A DNA stretch of 64,000 nt from Albimonas marina (GCF_029223255.1 NZ_JARHUC010000003.1:62001-126000), one strand, 5' to 3'. Shown: positions 1-8,783, counted from the first letter of the stretch. The notes: generated by a model from the letters alone, not told the origin. Program-made: numbers and translations.

Positions 1-348
1 CACGCCATGCGTCGGCACGCCGTCCTCGACGAGGGCGATGTTCACGGTGAACTCGCCGCGGCGGTTCACGAATTCCTTGGTGCCGTCCAGCGGGTCGACG
101 ATCAGGAAGGTCGAGACCTGCTGGGAATGGGTGCCCGCCTGCTCCTCGGTCACCAGCGGCAGGTCGGGGAAGGCGGCGCGCAGGCCGGCCGAGATATGGG
201 CGTCGGCCTTCTCGTCGGCCTCGGTCACCGGGCTCTCGTCGGACTTCGACTTCACCTCGAAATCGGGCGAGGCGTAGACCTGCATGATCAGGTCGCCGGC
301 CTCGAGCGCCAGCTGGGTGAAGGTCTCGGTGATCGCCGCGTAGTTCAT
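1..348 (-). CDS. cysQ: 3'(2'),5'-bisphosphate nucleotidase CysQ, partial
   Basis: N-terminal 116 residues of an inositol-monophosphatase-superfamily enzyme; the gene runs off the left edge of the window. The translation has the EE metal ligands in LVTEEQAG and then DPLDGTKEF, the version of the metal-binding motif typical of CysQ rather than of inositol monophosphatase. CysQ hydrolyses adenosine 3',5'-bisphosphate (PAP) left over from sulfate assimilation. The ATG at 348 begins MNYAAITETF, the expected family start, with an AAAGGG stretch upstream. It is divergent from the Sel1-like gene at 580, with about 230 bp between them that must hold both promoters. The C-terminal half cannot be judged. 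Confidence 0.88.
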   Translation of the reverse strand, partial: MNYAAITETFTQLALEAGDLIMQVYASPDFEVKSKSDESPVTEADEKADAHISAGLRAAFPDLPLVTEEQAGTHSQQVSTFLIVDPLDGTKEFVNRRGEFTVNIALVEDGVPTHGV

Positions 349-579
349 GGAGTCACGCCCTTTCATTCCACACGGCCGCAGCATTGCCGCGGGGCGGAGG
401 GGAAGTCGAGCGCGCCGGGGCCGCAGGGCGGGGCCTGCGCCGCGTCGCGTCGTCGCCCTTTGCGAAACGATCCGCCGGGGGCGGAGGGCACGTCGGGGCA
501 GGCGGGCCTTGATCGTCACGAAAGCTTCGTCAGACTGTCGTGAAACCCCTCGCCGCGCCTGCGCCGGAGCCGCCGACCC

Positions 580-1173
580 GTGATCCTCGACCTCGCCGCC
601 CTGCGCCCCGCGCGCCTGCTTCTCGCCTCGCTGGGGCTGGCCGGGGCGCTGTGCGGCCCCGCGCTGGGCAAGGCCGCGCATGACGCGCCCGCCCTCGCCG
701 CCGCCCGCGACCCGGTGGCCGATTGCGACCGGCTGGCGGCCTGGGCCCCGGACCCCGAGCGGCGGGCGGAGCCGGTGGCGGGCCCGGCGCTGGCGGCCGA
801 GGCCGCGCGGGCGGCCTGCGTGGCGGCGGTGGCGCGCCGGCCCGACCTCGCGCGCCTGCGCCTCCAGCTCGCCCGGGCCCTGTGGCGGCAGGGGGAGGAG
901 GCGGTGGCCTACGCGCTGCTCGAACAGGCGGCGCAGCAGGGTTCGCCCGCCGCGTGGCTGGTGCTGGGGGCGCTGTTCGACGAGGGGCGGCACGTGCGCC
1001 AGGACGACGTGGTGGCCCTGCTGCACTACCTCGAGGCCGCGCGGCGCGGCGCGCCCGAGGGGATGCGGGCCGCGGCCGGGATCTGGGGCGATCCGGCCAG
1101 CCCTTCCCACGACGCGCGGCTGGCGGCGATGGCGCCGGGGACGCTCGAGGCGGCGGTGCTGTCGGACTGGTAG
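580..1173 (+). CDS. Secreted Sel1/TPR-like repeat protein
   Basis: 197 residues. The N-terminus (about residues 5-32) is a hydrophobic signal peptide ending near a GPALGKA cleavage region, so the protein is probably periplasmic. The second half contains alpha-helical repeat sequence of Sel1/TPR character: AYALLEQAAQQGSPAAWLVL, then GALFDEGRHVRQDDVVALLH and YLEAARRGAPEGM. Such repeats are protein-interaction scaffolds, and no catalytic motif is visible. The start is a GTG at 580; no better ATG lies in frame. Convergent with the downstream minus-strand transporter, whose stop is only a few bases away. Function unknown beyond the fold. Confidence 0.7.
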   Translation: MILDLAALRPARLLLASLGLAGALCGPALGKAAHDAPALAAARDPVADCDRLAAWAPDPERRAEPVAGPALAAEAARAACVAAVARRPDLARLRLQLARALWRQGEEAVAYALLEQAAQQGSPAAWLVLGALFDEGRHVRQDDVVALLHYLEAARRGAPEGMRAAAGIWGDPASPSHDARLAAMAPGTLEAAVLSDW

Positions 1174-1177
1174 GCGC

Positions 1178-2050
1178 TCAGGCCCGGCGGGGGCGCGCGG
1201 CGAGGGCGGCGACGCCCAGCCCCCCCAGGATCAGCGCCGCGGCGGTCCAGAACCGCGGCGAGGGCGCCTCGCCCAGCCAGGCGAGCCCGCCCGCCAGCGC
1301 GATCAGCGGCACCGCGAGCTGGGAGACGGCGGCCATCGACGCCTCGAGCCGGGGCAGCGCCGCGTACCACACCGCGTAGCCGCAGCCCGAGGCGAGCGCG
1401 CCCGAGGCGACGGCGAGCAGGATCTCGCGCCCGCCCAGGCCCGGCGCGGCCCCCAGCGCCCAGGCGATCGCCCACAGCCCCACGCCCAGCGGCGCGGCCA
1501 GCACGAAGGCCCCCGCCGTGTCGGCCAGCGGACGGGAGGAGCCGCGCCCGCGCAGGGAATAGACCCCCCAGGCCGCCCCCGCCCCCGCCATCAGCAGGGA
1601 GGCCAGCAGCGGCGGGGCGCTCGCCCCCGGCGCGGCGAGCCAGGCGAGGCCCGCCAGCCCGCAGCCCGCCCCCAGCCAGCGCATCGCCGGCGGACGCTCG
1701 CCCAGCATCAGCGCGCCCGCGAACATCGAGGTCTGCACCGCCCCGAACAGGATCAGCGCGCCGATGCCGGCGTTCAGGTCCAGGTAGGCCATCGAGAACA
1801 GCCCCGCGTAGGCCAGCAGCGCCAGCGCCGAGATCGGCTGCGCGCCCTTCAGCGCGGGCCCGAGCGGCGTGCGCGCGGCCAGCAACAGGCACAGCATCGC
1901 CGCCCCTGAAACCAGGCGCAGCGCGGTGAAGGCGGCGGCGTCGGGCGTGCGCCCGTCGAGCATCCCGGCATCCAGCGCCGCCCGGCACAGGACCGAGTTC
2001 GCCGCGAAGGCGACCAGCGCCGTCAGCGTCAGGGCGAGCGTGCGCATCAT
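1178..2050 (-). CDS. DMT-superfamily (EamA) membrane transporter
   Basis: About 290 residues with ten alternating hydrophobic segments, the two-times-five helix plan of EamA/RhaT-type drug/metabolite transporters. The first half holds GAVQTSMFAGALMLGERPPA and the second half LAVPLIALAGGLAWLGEAPS; the matching GE-P motifs mark the duplicated EamA units. It is an inner-membrane exporter or permease of unknown substrate. I start it at the double Met (MMRTLALTLT) at 2050, 8 bp after the stop of the upstream esterase; a longer in-frame extension would overlap the esterase and is Arg/Pro-rich and implausible. Likely cotranscribed with the esterase and methyltransferase. Confidence 0.85.
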   Translation of the reverse strand: MMRTLALTLTALVAFAANSVLCRAALDAGMLDGRTPDAAAFTALRLVSGAAMLCLLLAARTPLGPALKGAQPISALALLAYAGLFSMAYLDLNAGIGALILFGAVQTSMFAGALMLGERPPAMRWLGAGCGLAGLAWLAAPGASAPPLLASLLMAGAGAAWGVYSLRGRGSSRPLADTAGAFVLAAPLGVGLWAIAWALGAAPGLGGREILLAVASGALASGCGYAVWYAALPRLEASMAAVSQLAVPLIALAGGLAWLGEAPSPRFWTAAALILGGLGVAALAARPRRA

Positions 2051-2057
2051 CGTCCGG

Positions 2058-3047
2058 TCACTCCTCGGTCGCCTCCAGCGAGGCGAGCCAGTCCAGCGCC
2101 AGGTCCGCCCAGCCGGAGGGGACGACATGTCCCGCCGGGTGCAAGGCGAAGGCCAGCGGCGCCCCGGCGCAGCCGTTCCACCGGCGCAGCCAGAAGGCTT
2201 CGCCCAGCGCGATCTGGTCGGGGTCGTCGCGCGTGCAGCCGTTGGCGGCGCGCATCAGCGCGAGCCCCGCGAAGAGGTCGCCCTGCGTGATCCGCCCGCC
2301 GGCGACCGAGCGGCCTTCGAGCGGGACGACCGGGTCGCTCCAGCCGTGGACGTGCAGCATCGGGGCGGGGCCGGCGCAGGCCTCGGGCAGGGGGCGCCAC
2401 AGGAGGCCCGCGACGGGGAGGTAGGCGCGGAAGGCCCCGGGCGCGTCGCAGGCGACCCGCCAGGTCATCATGCCCCCGCCGGAGAAGCCGCCCAGCACCG
2501 CGCGGGTCGGGTCGATGGGCGCGCGGGCGGCGGCGTCGGCCAGCACCGCGCGCAGGAAGGCCACGTCGTCGCGCCCGGCGGTCGAGGCGCGGCTGTTCCA
2601 GGCGCCGCCCGCGTCGCCCTCGCGCCGGGGCATCCCCTGGGGCGCGAGCACCGCCCAGCCGCGGGCCAGCCACTCCCCCGCCATGACGGCGGAGCGCACC
2701 GCGACCGCCGCCTGCCCGCCGTAGCCATGCAGGACCACGACGACGGGCAGCGCCGCGCCCTCGGTCCGGGCCTCGGGCAGGGCGAGCCGGTATTCCCCGG
2801 CGCCGAAGTCGCCCTCGACGGTGCAGACGGTCTCGGGCGAGCCGCAGGCGAGGGCCGGGGCGGCGAGGAGCAGCGAGCCGAGCAGCGCCGCGCCCGCCGC
2901 CGTCGCGAGGGCCTTCGCGGCCCGCCGCATCGAACCCGGGGACGTCGCCCGCGCGGGGACGGCGGACGGGCGCCGCCGCGCGGCCGAGGCCGACTGCGGC
3001 GCGGCGGCCGCGCCGGGGCGGCTTGGGGCGGGACGCACGGCGCTCAT
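2058..3047 (-). CDS. Secreted PHB-depolymerase/feruloyl-esterase-like alpha/beta hydrolase
   Basis: Serine hydrolase of the LpqC / esterase-PHB-depolymerase family. Motifs: VVVLHGYGG oxyanion strand, the nucleophile elbow GGFSGGGMM, LHVHGWSDPVVP carrying the likely catalytic Asp, and the C-terminal HPAGH with the likely His. A signal peptide MRRAAKALATAAGAALLGSL followed by LLAAPALAC with an AxA site begins at the internal ATG at 2930, so that may be the true start. The ATG at 3047 given here overlaps the upstream methyltransferase stop (ATGA) but would add about 39 Pro/Ala/Arg-rich residues before the signal. Substrate cannot be read from sequence; extracellular polyester or acyl-ester hydrolysis is the family role. 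Confidence 0.8.
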   Translation of the reverse strand: MSAVRPAPSRPGAAAAPQSASAARRRPSAVPARATSPGSMRRAAKALATAAGAALLGSLLLAAPALACGSPETVCTVEGDFGAGEYRLALPEARTEGAALPVVVVLHGYGGQAAVAVRSAVMAGEWLARGWAVLAPQGMPRREGDAGGAWNSRASTAGRDDVAFLRAVLADAAARAPIDPTRAVLGGFSGGGMMTWRVACDAPGAFRAYLPVAGLLWRPLPEACAGPAPMLHVHGWSDPVVPLEGRSVAGGRITQGDLFAGLALMRAANGCTRDDPDQIALGEAFWLRRWNGCAGAPLAFALHPAGHVVPSGWADLALDWLASLEATEE

Positions 3048-3877
3048 GCCGGGCGCGAGGCGCGGACGGTCAGGCTCAGCGGCACGCGGACCTGGCCGGG
3101 GGGGAGGCGCCACAGGCCGTCCTCGCCCCGCTCGGTCACGCCGGGCCACATGTCCCAGACCAGGAAGTCATGCTCCTCGATCCCGTCGAGGCGCAGGCCC
3201 GCGCGCAGCAGCGCCATGACGATGTCCGAGACGGGGTGGATCCACTCGTGATCCGCGACCGGGGGCAAGGCGTCGGCGTCGCCGGTGTAGGTGGTCTCCT
3301 CCTCGAAGCGCAGCGGCGCCTCGCGGGCGGTGCGCCAGTCGAAGCAGGGAACCAGCCGCCCGTCGACCGGGTCCAGCGCCTGCGCCGCGGGGTGGCCGTC
3401 GCGGAAGAACAGCCGCCCGCCGGGCTTGAGCAGCGCCGCCACCTGCGCGCCCCAGGCGAAGACGTCGGGCAGCCAGCAGATCGTGCCCCAGGTGACGAAG
3501 ACCATGTCGAAGCGCCCCGCCCCCATCACCTCGGCCGCGCGCATCGCGTCGCCGAGGTGGAAGGTGGCGGGAAGGCCGGTCTGCGCGGCCAACGCGCGGG
3601 CCCCCTCGATGGCGACGGGGGAGAAGTCGAGCCCCTCCACCACCGCCCCCTTGCGCGCGAGGATCAGGCTGTCGAGGCCGAAGTGGCATTGCACATGGGC
3701 GATGCGCAGGCCCTCGACGGGCCCGAGGTCCGCGTCGCTCACCCCCTCGAAGGTCCGGGTCCCGGCGACGACGCCCTCGACGTCGTAGAAGCCGGTGCGG
3801 TCGGCCATGTGGATCTCGGCCCGCGCGTTCCAGCGGGCGAGGTTCGCGGCGAGGGGGTCGGCGGCGTCGACGGTCAT
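3044..3877 (-). CDS. Class I SAM-dependent methyltransferase
   Basis: 277 residues with a Rossmann methyltransferase core: motif I in the GLRIAHVQCHFGLDSL region (the usual GxGxG is replaced by QCHFG, as in a known subgroup), the acidic loop VVEGLDFSP, then FDMVFVTWGTICWLPD and LLKPGGRLFFRDGHP. The C-terminal third contains a DHEWIHPVSDIVMALLRAGL substrate-side element. Acceptor unknown; the family methylates small molecules. The ATG at 3877 is the only sensible start. First gene of a minus-strand run with the esterase (4-bp overlap) and the EamA transporter. Confidence 0.82.
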   Translation of the reverse strand: MTVDAADPLAANLARWNARAEIHMADRTGFYDVEGVVAGTRTFEGVSDADLGPVEGLRIAHVQCHFGLDSLILARKGAVVEGLDFSPVAIEGARALAAQTGLPATFHLGDAMRAAEVMGAGRFDMVFVTWGTICWLPDVFAWGAQVAALLKPGGRLFFRDGHPAAQALDPVDGRLVPCFDWRTAREAPLRFEEETTYTGDADALPPVADHEWIHPVSDIVMALLRAGLRLDGIEEHDFLVWDMWPGVTERGEDGLWRLPPGQVRVPLSLTVRASRPA

Positions 3878-4058
3878 GGGAAGGCTCGGCAGGCGGGGGG
3901 GGCGGAACGGACGGAGGCCGCGGCCGGATGCGGCGCGGAGGGCGGAGCATCGCCCGCCCGGCGCGCCGCGTCCAGCGGCGCAGCCGCCGGCGCCGGTTTC
4001 GTGAGACGCGGGCGTTCCGGGCCGCGCGGGCGGCGTCCGGGCGGGCGCGCCGGTCGGC

Positions 4059-4430
4059 TCAGGCCGGGGCGGCGGCGCCGGCGAGGCCCGCCTCGTAAAG
4101 GCGGAACCCGTCCTCGATGGCGGGCAGGATGTCGACCACCTCGAAGTGATCCTGCGCGAGCAGGGGCGAGTCGCGCAGCCGCTCCATCGCGCCGTGCCAG
4201 GTCAGGGGGGCGTCGACCTCGACCATCGCGATGTCGGAGACGCGGCCGTGGAAGGCCTCGGCGTCGAAATGGCGAAGGCGCAGGCCGCGGGCGCCGAAGG
4301 CCTCGGCGATGGCCGGGCCGGCGAGCGCGTCGCGCGCGGCGCGGTCGAGCGCCAGCCACGAGGGGCGGGCGCGCAGCAGCAGGAATACGGTCATCGGCGG
4401 CGAAGAGGGGGCGGGTGCGGGAGAGGTCAT
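4059..4430 (-). CDS. Darcynin-family protein
   Basis: 123 residues. The core beginning MTVFLLLRARPSWLALDRAA, with RHFDAEAFHGRVSDIAMVEV and DHFEVVDILPAIEDGFR, matches the small darcynin family, which has a ferredoxin-like dimeric alpha/beta-barrel look but no established biochemical role. Either ATG 4430 (with CGGAGC upstream) or the internal ATG 4394 could be used; 4430 has the better ribosome site. It is divergent from a TetR gene 91 bp away and shares its operator region, so it is the likely regulated target. Confidence 0.72.
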   Translation of the reverse strand: MTSPAPAPSSPPMTVFLLLRARPSWLALDRAARDALAGPAIAEAFGARGLRLRHFDAEAFHGRVSDIAMVEVDAPLTWHGAMERLRDSPLLAQDHFEVVDILPAIEDGFRLYEAGLAGAAAPA

Positions 4431-4474
4431 CGCGGGCTCCGGGCGAGGGGGTTGCTTCGGGACTGAAAATCCGA

Positions 4475-4492
4475 GCGAATGCTCGCATTCGC
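4475..4492. promoter_or_regulatory. Palindromic operator between darcynin and tetR
   Basis: GCGAATGC-TC-GCATTCGC is a perfect 8-bp inverted repeat around a 2-bp centre, in the 91-bp divergent gap. The right-half sequence CTCGCATTC is repeated directly at 4495-4503, 13 bp from its first occurrence at 4482-4490, so a second overlapping site is likely. Size and position fit an autoregulated TetR operator; the binding assignment is inference. Confidence 0.6.
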
Positions 4493-4521
4493 AACTCGCA
4501 TTCCCCGGCGCCGGACCCGCC

Positions 4522-5118
4522 ATGGCCCATCCCCCGAGAAAGACGCCCAGACAGGCCCGCGCCCGGGCCACCGCCGAGGCGCTGGTCGAGGCCGCCGCTC
4601 GCATTCTGGAGGGCGAGGGGCGCGGCGCCCTGACCACCAACCGCATCGCCGAGCGGGCGGGGGCGAGCGTGGGCTCCCTCTACCAGTACTTCCCCAACCG
4701 CGAGGCGATCGTGGCCGCCCTGGCGGCGCGGGAGCGGGGGCGCCTGCTGGCGGAGGTGCGGGAGGCGGCGGCGGCCGGCCTCGATCCCCGCGCGACGCTC
4801 TCGGCGATGCTGGAGGCGGCGCTGCGCCACCAGTTCGCCCGCCCCCGCCTCGCCCTCGCGCTGGAGGGGCTGGAGCAGGAGGTCGACCAGCGCGAGGACG
4901 CCGCCGCCCTCGAGGCCGCGCTGATCGACGAGGTGCTGGCGGCGGTGCGCGCGCTGGCGCCCGGGGCGGGGCCGCAGGCCGCGCGCGATGCGCTCGCCAT
5001 CGCCCGCGGGATGATCGACGCCGCCGCCCGGGCGGGGGAGACGGACCCGCAGGCCCTGCGCCCGAGGCTCGAGGCCGCGGTGCTGGGCTATCTGACCTGG
5101 CCGCGGGGTGCGAAATAG
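4522..5118 (+). CDS. TetR-family transcriptional repressor
   Basis: 198 residues. The N-terminal helix-turn-helix (about residues 15-62) has the TetR pattern, with TNRIAERAGASVGSLYQYF followed by PNREAIVAALAARE. The C-terminal helical ligand-binding domain is Ala/Glu-rich and gives no hint of the ligand. The ATG at 4522 starts MAHPPRKTPRQARA. The palindrome at 4475-4492 immediately upstream and the divergent darcynin gene suggest autorepression plus control of the neighbour. Convergent with rplS, with a strong hairpin between them. Confidence 0.9.
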   Translation: MAHPPRKTPRQARARATAEALVEAAARILEGEGRGALTTNRIAERAGASVGSLYQYFPNREAIVAALAARERGRLLAEVREAAAAGLDPRATLSAMLEAALRHQFARPRLALALEGLEQEVDQREDAAALEAALIDEVLAAVRALAPGAGPQAARDALAIARGMIDAAARAGETDPQALRPRLEAAVLGYLTWPRGAK

Positions 5119-5136
5119 GGGGGGCCGGAACGCGAA

Positions 5137-5162
5137 GGGCGCGCGCCTTGCGGCGCGCGCCC
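5137..5162. terminator. Bidirectional terminator hairpin between tetR and rplS
   Basis: Perfect 11-bp stem GGGCGCGCGCC / GGCGCGCGCCC with loop TTGC, lying 18 bp after the tetR stop and 37 bp after the rplS stop. There is no long U tract on either side, as is usual in this GC-rich genome, so it may act as a factor-assisted or weak intrinsic terminator for both transcripts. Confidence 0.6.
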
Positions 5163-5199
5163 TCGATGACGTCGGCAGGGGCGCGGGGCCCCGCGCGGA

Positions 5200-5607
5200 T
5201 TACTCGGCGCCGGGCAGGGCGCGGCCGCCCGAGAAGCCGTCGCGCGGCTTGTAGTTGGTCTTCTCGACGATGCGGGCCGATTTGCCGCGACGGGCGCGGA
5301 GGTAGTAGAGCTTCGCGCGGCGCACGCGGCCGCGGCGCACCACCTCGATCGAATCGATGTTGGGCGAGTGGATGGGGAACACGCGCTCCACGCCCTCGCC
5401 GAACGAGATCTTGCGGACGGTGAAGGAGCCGCCGATGCCGTTGCCGCCCTTGCGGCCGATCACGACGCCCTCGAAGGCCTGCACGCGGGTGCGGGTGCCC
5501 TCGGTCACCTTGTAGCCGACGCGGATGGTGTCGCCGGCCTGAAAGTCGGGGATGGACTTGCCAAGTTCCTTGGCGTGCTCGAGCTCGAGCGTCTGCAGGA
5601 GGTTCAT
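5200..5607 (-). CDS. rplS: 50S ribosomal protein L19
   Basis: 135 residues, full length for L19. Diagnostic segments are [51 protein letters not shown] and [19 protein letters not shown]. The ATG at 5607 begins [11 protein letters not shown]19 sits at the 30S-50S interface. It is the last gene of the ffh/rpsP/rimM/trmD run, only 5 bp after the trmD stop, and is followed by the 5137-5162 hairpin. Confidence 0.97.
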   Translation of the reverse strand: MNLLQTLELEHAKELGKSIPDFQAGDTIRVGYKVTEGTRTRVQAFEGVVIGRKGGNGIGGSFTVRKISFGEGVERVFPIHSPNIDSIEVVRRGRVRRAKLYYLRARRGKSARIVEKTNYKPRDGFSGGRALPGAE

Positions 5608-5612
5608 GACCT

Positions 5613-6572
5613 CTATTCCTTGTCCTGGCCGTCTTTTTTCCCCGGACCCGGCTGGGCGGGGGACGGACTGATGCGCGACCGAGCGCTCTGGGCTTCCTTC
5701 GGGTCCGGACCGGAGCTGCGCTCCCGGTGCGCCCGCCAGAGATCGGGTCGACGTTCCTTGGTCAGCCTTTCGGCCGCTTGCCGACGCCACTCCGCGATCC
5801 GGGCGTGATTGCCGGAGAGAAGCGTCTCCGGGATCTCGCGCCCTTCCCACACGGGGGGCCTCGTATACTGCGGGGCTTCCAGAAGCCCGTGGGAGAAGGA
5901 TTCCGTCTCCACGGACTCGGGGTTCCCGAGGACGCGCGGTATAAGCCGAACCGTGGCGTCGATCAATGCCATCGCGGCGATTTCCCCGCCGGTCATCACG
6001 AAATCCCCCAGGGAGACCTCGTGGATGCCGCGGGCCTCCAGCACGCGCTCGTCGATCCCCTCGAAGCGGCCGCAGATGAAGGTCGCGCCGGGGGCCTCGG
6101 CGAGGCTCTGGGCCATGGCCTGGTCGAAGGGGCGCCCGCGCGGGGACATCATCAGGATCGGGCCGGGGCGAGGCGCGGCGTCGAGCGCCGCGGCCACCAC
6201 GTCGGCGCGCAGCACCATGCCCGGGCCGCCGCCGGCGGGGGTGTCGTCCACCGCCCGGTGCCGGCCCAGGCCATAGTCGCGCAGGTTCACCCGCTCCAGC
6301 GCCCACAGGCCTTCGGCGAGCGCGCGGCCCAGCAGGCTCTCGCCCAGGGGGCCGGGGAACATGCCGGGGAACAGGGTGACGACGGTGGCGCGCCAGGCGT
6401 TCTTGACCCGCGTCTCCTCCATCAGGTCGCGCGGGCGACGGGAGGCGGAGATGGTCAGCCGCCCGTGGGAGCGGGCGGGGGCGGGCGCGTCGCCGGAAGG
6501 CTGCGCCTCGGCGCCCGCGGCCGGATCGGGGGCGCCTGCGGCCGGCTTCGGCGCGTCGGGCGCGTCGCTCAC
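5613..6572 (-). CDS. trmD: tRNA (guanine-37-N1)-methyltransferase TrmD
   Basis: SPOUT-class methyltransferase that places m1G37 on tRNAs with a G next to the anticodon and prevents +1 frameshifting. The core starts at [15 protein letters not shown] and contains the knotted SAM site around [19 protein letters not shown] sequence (here [20 protein letters not shown]) and [19 protein letters not shown]. At 319 residues it is longer than the usual ~240-250: about 62 extra Pro/Ala-rich residues at the N-terminus and a polar tail after the DLWRAHRE region. The GTG start at 6572 overlaps the rimM stop (GTGA); an internal start near the core cannot be excluded. Confidence 0.93.
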   Translation of the reverse strand: MSDAPDAPKPAAGAPDPAAGAEAQPSGDAPAPARSHGRLTISASRRPRDLMEETRVKNAWRATVVTLFPGMFPGPLGESLLGRALAEGLWALERVNLRDYGLGRHRAVDDTPAGGGPGMVLRADVVAAALDAAPRPGPILMMSPRGRPFDQAMAQSLAEAPGATFICGRFEGIDERVLEARGIHEVSLGDFVMTGGEIAAMALIDATVRLIPRVLGNPESVETESFSHGLLEAPQYTRPPVWEGREIPETLLSGNHARIAEWRRQAAERLTKERRPDLWRAHRERSSGPDPKEAQSARSRISPSPAQPGPGKKDGQDKE

Positions 6573-7171
6573 GCGCCGGGCTCCTCGTCCGGGGCGGCAT
6601 CGGGGGCGGCGTCCTCGGGGCCCTCGCCGGGGCCGCGCTCCTCGACGCCGTCGTCGGGGAAGACGCCCGGGGGCGGGTCGGCGACGATGCGGTGGGCGGC
6701 GAGGTCGACGATGGGCACGGCCGCGCGGGTGAAGGGCAGCATCACCGGCTGGCGGATGTCGGGCGAGACGATCTCGAGGATGTCGCCGGCGCCGAAGTCA
6801 TGCACCGCGCGCACCTTGCCCAGCCGCACGCCGCCGCCGTCGAAGACCGGCAGGCCGATCAGGTCGGCGTGGTAGAATTCGTCCGAGGGCAGGCTCGGCA
6901 GCTTCCAGCGGGGGGCGTAGAGGCGCACGCCCTTCAGCGCCTCGGCCTCCTCGCGGGTGCGCACGCCGCCCAGGCGCGCCGAGAAGCCGCCCTTGATCGG
7001 GCGCTCGATGGTCACGGCGTATTCGCGCCCGGCCTCGTCGGTCAGGGGCGCATAGTCGCCGATCGCCTCGGGCTCGGCGCAGAAGCTCTTGAGGCGCACG
7101 TCGCCGCGCACCCCGAAGGCGCCGGCGATGGCGCCCACGCAGACCTTGCCGATCGGTTCGTCGCTCATCAT
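6569..7171 (-). CDS. rimM: Ribosome maturation factor RimM
   Basis: 200 residues: N-terminal RimM beta-barrel ([20 protein letters not shown]) and C-terminal PRC-barrel ([32 protein letters not shown]), the standard 16S-processing factor that binds S19. An acidic, Pro-rich tail of about 30 residues ([20 protein letters not shown]) follows the PRC barrel. It overlaps trmD by 4 bp downstream and the EVE-domain gene by 4 bp upstream, so translation is probably coupled. Confidence 0.95.
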   Translation of the reverse strand: MMSDEPIGKVCVGAIAGAFGVRGDVRLKSFCAEPEAIGDYAPLTDEAGREYAVTIERPIKGGFSARLGGVRTREEAEALKGVRLYAPRWKLPSLPSDEFYHADLIGLPVFDGGGVRLGKVRAVHDFGAGDILEIVSPDIRQPVMLPFTRAAVPIVDLAAHRIVADPPPGVFPDDGVEERGPGEGPEDAAPDAAPDEEPGA

Positions 7172-7761
7172 CCCCGCGTCCGGAACGGACCTTTCTGGGG
7201 CCGGGACGCCCCTCGGAGGGAGCGGCCGCGGCCGGATTCCAGGGCGCCGGCGGCCTCCTGGCCGTCGGCGTCGACCGCGAAATCCAGCCCGCGGTCGTTG
7301 CGGATCTCCCAGGCGAAGCCGGGAAGGTCCATCGCCTCGGCGAGGCGGGCGAAATCCTCGCGCCCGATCGCCTTGCGGTCCCGCGCCAGCGACGCCCGCC
7401 AGCGGGCGGGGGTCTTGATGCAGGCCAGCCGCGAGATCACGGCCTCGGCATGGACCGGGCGGGCCGGCGCGATCCAGCGGGCCTGCAGGCGGCGGATCAC
7501 GCCGCCGTCGCGCCCGCGGGTCCAGGCGGTGCCGGGACCGATGACGCCGATCGCCTCGAACCGCTCGACCAGCTCCTCGGAGTGGTCGGTGGTGCGCTTG
7601 GCGAACAGCGCCAGGCCGTCGCCGGGGTGCATCGCGTGCAGCGCCGCCTCGGTCCCGTGGGACAGCAGGCAGAACATCCGCGACACCGCCTCCTCGACAT
7701 GGTCGGAGGAGCCGACGCCGATCCAGAACTTCCGCTCCCGCACCCGCGCGTCGCCGGCCAT
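7168..7761 (-). CDS. EVE-domain (PUA-like fold) protein
   Basis: 197 residues. The N-terminal two thirds reads [39 protein letters not shown] and [10 protein letters not shown], the spacing seen in EVE/UPF0310 proteins (W-IGV-S-DHV, HG, M-PGD, IG). EVE domains are PUA-like and some bind modified bases in nucleic acids; the ligand here is unknown. A basic, polar C-terminal tail of about 60 residues is unassigned. The gene sits between rpsP and rimM and its TGA overlaps the rimM ATG by 4 bp, so it is translationally coupled to an rRNA-maturation gene. The EVE assignment is by motif recall, not by a search. Confidence 0.68.
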   Translation of the reverse strand: MAGDARVRERKFWIGVGSSDHVEEAVSRMFCLLSHGTEAALHAMHPGDGLALFAKRTTDHSEELVERFEAIGVIGPGTAWTRGRDGGVIRRLQARWIAPARPVHAEAVISRLACIKTPARWRASLARDRKAIGREDFARLAEAMDLPGFAWEIRNDRGLDFAVDADGQEAAGALESGRGRSLRGASRPQKGPFRTRG

Positions 7762-7903
7762 GGCCCGATCCTCCTTCCGATGCGCCCGTCGAATGGCGTC
7801 ATCCTGGGGGAGGGGCCGTGAAGGAAGCCTTGACCGGGGCCGCGCGAAGCGGCGCGGCGGGCGGGCGAGGCCCGTACGCCCCGCCCTCCCGCCGCCCAGG
7901 CGA

Positions 7904-8323
7904 TCACTCGGCGGAGGCTTCCTCGGCCGGGGCCTCGGCGGGCGCCTCGGCGGCGGCCTTCGCGGCGGCGGCGGCCTCGGCGGCCTTCGCAGCCTTGTCC
8001 TCGCGCTCCTTCGCGCGCTCGACGGCCTTCTTGCCCGGCTGGGCCTTCTTCAGGTTGGCGCGCTCGGCCTTCTCGCGGACGCCGGCGGCCTCCAGGAAGC
8101 GGGCGACGCGGTCGGTGGGCTGGGCGCCCTTGGCGATCCACGCCTGGATCTTCTCGACGTCGAGCTTCACGCGCTCCTCGGAGTCCTTGGGCAGGAGCGG
8201 GTTGTAGGTGCCCAGCTTCTCGATGAAGCGGCCGTCGCGGGGGGCGCGGCTGTCGGCGGCGACGACGCGGTAGAAGGGACGCTTCTTGGAACCGCCGCGG
8301 GCGAGACGAATCTTGATGGCCAT
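7904..8323 (-). CDS. rpsP: 30S ribosomal protein S16
   Basis: 139 residues. [20 protein letters not shown] and [20 protein letters not shown] are the unmistakable S16 N-terminus. Bacterial S16 is about 80-90 residues; here a tail of about 50 residues follows, rich in Ala/Glu/Lys and alternating AAEA and APAEAP units, as in other alphaproteobacteria. S16 helps assemble the 30S platform. About 140 bp separate it from the EVE gene. Confidence 0.97.
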   Translation of the reverse strand: MAIKIRLARGGSKKRPFYRVVAADSRAPRDGRFIEKLGTYNPLLPKDSEERVKLDVEKIQAWIAKGAQPTDRVARFLEAAGVREKAERANLKKAQPGKKAVERAKEREDKAAKAAEAAAAAKAAAEAPAEAPAEEASAE

Positions 8324-8348
8324 GGTCTTGGTCTCCTTGGGTTTCGGT

Positions 8349-8417
8349 CCGGCGCTTCGCGCCGGGAGGTCGTGTCGGGCGTTTCGGCCCGGGTCTGAGG
8401 TTCGGGCGCGCGCGCCC
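8349..8417 (-). other. Hairpins between chorismate mutase and rpsP
   Basis: In the gap between the chorismate mutase stop and the rpsP start lie a 7-bp hairpin CCGGCGC-TTC-GCGCCGG (8349-8365) and a 14-bp perfect palindrome GGGCGCGCGCGCCC (8404-8417). They could attenuate or stabilise the mRNA between upstream genes and rpsP. No U tract is present, so termination is not assured. Confidence 0.4.
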
Positions 8418-8427
8418 GGGGTTCGGA

Positions 8428-8766
8428 TCAGCTCTGCAGCTTCTCGTGGTGGCGGATGACTTCCTGGATGATGAAGGCCAGGAAGGCCTCCGCGAACTCG
8501 GGGTCGAGACCGGAGTCGTTCGACAGCTGCCGCAGGCGCGCGACCTGGCGCGCCTCGCGGTCGGGGTCTGCGGGGGGCAGGTCGTGCTCGGCCTTCAGCC
8601 GGCCGACCGCCTGGGTCGCCTTGAAGCGCTGGGCCAGCGTGTAGACCAGGATCGCGTCGAGGTTGTCGATGTCGCCCCGCAGCTTGGCCAGCACCTCGCG
8701 GGCGCGGACCACGTGCTCGGGTTCTTGTCCCGCGTCGGGCCGGGCGGTCTTCGCCGTCTCGGTCAT
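8428..8766 (-). CDS. Chorismate mutase (AroQ class)
   Basis: 112 residues forming a single three-helix AroQ unit: [39 protein letters not shown], then [19 protein letters not shown] and [20 protein letters not shown]. The Arg/Lys pattern (R in LRGDID, the [11 protein letters not shown] region, R of DREA) corresponds to the chorismate-binding residues of the AroQ fold. It converts chorismate to prephenate for Phe/Tyr synthesis. The ATG at 8766 was chosen because the upstream in-frame sequence is intergenic and overlaps nothing conserved. Location between ffh and rpsP is typical for this order. Confidence 0.9.
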   Translation of the reverse strand: MTETAKTARPDAGQEPEHVVRAREVLAKLRGDIDNLDAILVYTLAQRFKATQAVGRLKAEHDLPPADPDREARQVARLRQLSNDSGLDPEFAEAFLAFIIQEVIRHHEKLQS

Positions 8767-8783
8767 GTCGTCCTCCCCTCGGT

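Noticed and set aside
2931..3047. Arg/Pro-rich N-terminal extension of the secreted esterase as a separate domain
   Set aside because: It precedes a normal signal peptide and lacks any conserved pattern; more likely untranslated or a start-choice artefact.
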